From positions 1-5,816 of the forward strand of contig QKAI01000436.1 in the NCBI GenBank assembly GCA_003246505.1: 5,816 nt of DNA, given 5' to 3'. Below, piece by piece: positions 4,832-5,816 of the stretch. The notes beneath the pieces are model-generated. The model made no database searches and had not been told where the DNA came from. It saw only the letters and a list, made by a program, of their open reading frames with translations. The position numbers and the translations under genes were made by a program. The stretch is from Spirochaetaceae bacterium. Lineage in GTDB: Bacteria; Spirochaetota; Spirochaetia; DSM-2461. Numbering within the stretch: position 1 is the first letter of the stretch; every line of letters starts with the position of its first letter.

Positions 4832-5816
4832 TGGGATACGAAAAGAGCCAGAGCCTATACAAAAGGGCCATCAAATGCATACCCGGAGGCATCTACGGGT
4901 CCAAAAGCCCCGGATTCACCGTGCCGGGACAGTTCCCCTACTACTTCACCGAAGGGGAGGGCTGCCGCATCAAGGACGCCGACGGGAACAGCTACATCGA
5001 TTATCTCTGCGGATTCGGCTCCATGCTGCTGGGATTCGGCCATCCCCGGGTGGACGATCCGGCCATCGCCCAGCTCCGAAAGGGTGACCTGCTGAACCAG
5101 CCCTCCCCGGTCATGGTGGATCTGGCGGAAAGGCTGACCGGTCTCATCGAGGGCATGGGATGGAGCGTCTTCGCCAAGAACGGCACCGACGCCACCACCC
5201 TGGCCGTCTCCCTGGCCCGGGTCCACACAGGAAAAAAGCGAATCCTCATGGCGAAGGGCGCCTATCACGGTTCGGCCAACTGGTGCTCCACCAACGAATA
5301 TCCCGTGCTGGACGAAAGAGCCCACGTGCATACCTTCCCCTACGGGGACGAGGCGGCCCTTGAGGCTCTGTTCGACCGCTACCGGAACGAGATCGCCTGC
5401 GTCATCCTCACCCCCTACCACCATCCCACCTACGTGAACCAGGTCATGCCCGCTCCTACCTGGTACCCGAAGGTGGAATCCCTGTGCGGGAAGGAGGGGG
5501 CCCTCTTCATCATGGATGACATAAGGGCCAACTTCCGCCTGTCCATCAGGGGATCCCACCACTACTTCGGGGCTAAGCCCCACATGGTCTCCATGGGCAA
5601 ATCCCTGGCCAACGGCTATCCCATCGCCGCCCTGATGGGAACGGAGGAGCTCAAGAAAACCGCCGGGGGATTTTTTATTACCGGAACCTTCTGGACCTCC
5701 GCCGTCCCCATGGTCGCCGCCATGCACTGCCTGGACGTGATGGAGGAGGAAAAGGTGCAGGACCATGTGATGAGAGTGGGCAGGAGGCTCAAGGAGGGGC
5801 TGACCGAAGCGGGGGC
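4831..5816 (+). CDS. class III PLP-dependent aminotransferase / glutamate-1-semialdehyde aminomutase-like (3' truncated by window)
   Basis: The first 328 codons of a fold-type I PLP enzyme; the reading frame stays open to the window end. The family is usually about 430 aa, so roughly 100 residues are missing. ATG 4831 overlaps the preceding stop (TGATG), with SD GGGGAG at 4817-4822. Class III landmarks in order are the N-terminal CIPGGIYG (16-23), DADGNSYIDYLCGFGSMLLG (49-68), the cofactor-binding KNGTDAT (116-122), GAYHG (143-147), D229 for the PLP ring nitrogen in DDIRANFR, the Schiff-base Lys257 in GKSLANGYPIAALMG (256-270), and GTFWTS (285-290) with a probable phosphate-contact Thr286. 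It differs from HemL: DDI replaces DEV, GTFWTSA replaces GTLSGNP, and TPYHHPTYVNQ (194-204) replaces the usual EPVxGNxG. It therefore may not be the tetrapyrrole enzyme. The coupled SCP2-like gene, and the absence of hem genes in view, point to another amino acid or amine substrate. Family is firm; reaction is unknown. Confidence 0.88.
   Translation, partial: MGYEKSQSLYKRAIKCIPGGIYGSKSPGFTVPGQFPYYFTEGEGCRIKDADGNSYIDYLCGFGSMLLGFGHPRVDDPAIAQLRKGDLLNQPSPVMVDLAERLTGLIEGMGWSVFAKNGTDATTLAVSLARVHTGKKRILMAKGAYHGSANWCSTNEYPVLDERAHVHTFPYGDEAALEALFDRYRNEIACVILTPYHHPTYVNQVMPAPTWYPKVESLCGKEGALFIMDDIRANFRLSIRGSHHYFGAKPHMVSMGKSLANGYPIAALMGTEELKKTAGGFFITGTFWTSAVPMVAAMHCLDVMEEEKVQDHVMRVGRRLKEGLTEAG

Noticed and set aside
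4855..5766. 303-codon minus strand frame opposite the aminotransferase
   Set aside because: It shows Gly/His/Val-rich shadow composition. The + strand has the class III PLP motifs through the whole stretch.

Overview
The window is about 5.8 kb of GC-rich bacterial DNA (roughly 60% GC by eye). It is densely coded, with short leaders, GTG starts, strong Shine-Dalgarno (SD) sites and 1-base TGATG overlaps. It holds five protein genes and no recognisable RNA gene, mobile element or CRISPR array. A Feo ferrous-iron system and a nickel-pincer racemase-like enzyme suit an anaerobe or facultative anaerobe. The phylum cannot be fixed from the sequence. Spirochaetota, Synergistota or another GC-rich anaerobic lineage would fit, but this is only an impression.

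Region 1 (1-2723, + strand) is a metal-transport operon. A good sigma70-type promoter (TTGACG, 17 bp, TATATT) sits at 13-41, and a dyad (ATTAG-N6-CTAAT, 39-54) overlaps its -10 and probable start point. It drives a compact, divergent FeoB-type GTPase/permease (76-1998). One base of overlap leads into a DtxR/IdeR-family metalloregulator with a C-terminal FeoA/SH3-like domain (1998-2723). The simplest model is an autoregulated iron-uptake unit in which the second gene's product senses Fe(II) and represses from the dyad. The regulator mixes DtxR-like and MntR-like metal ligands and carries an extra cysteine cluster.

Region 2 (2714-3973, - strand) is a LarA-family (DUF2088) protein. It keeps the residues that hold the nickel-pincer cofactor in lactate racemase, but its substrate is unknown. 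Its 3' end overlaps the regulator gene by 10 bp in convergent orientation, so there is no intergenic space for a terminator. A G-quadruplex-type motif lies beside the overlap.

Region 3 (3974-4090) is a short divergent intergenic region with G7 and T7 tracts and a small dyad.

Region 4 (4091-5816, + strand) is a two-gene unit. The first gene encodes a small protein that resembles SCP2 (sterol carrier) domains. It overlaps by one base a class III, PLP-dependent aminotransferase/aminomutase of the glutamate-1-semialdehyde aminomutase (HemL) type, which runs off the window end. The racemase-like gene and this pair share an intergenic region and may belong to one hydroxy-acid/amino-acid pathway. 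That link is inference from layout only.
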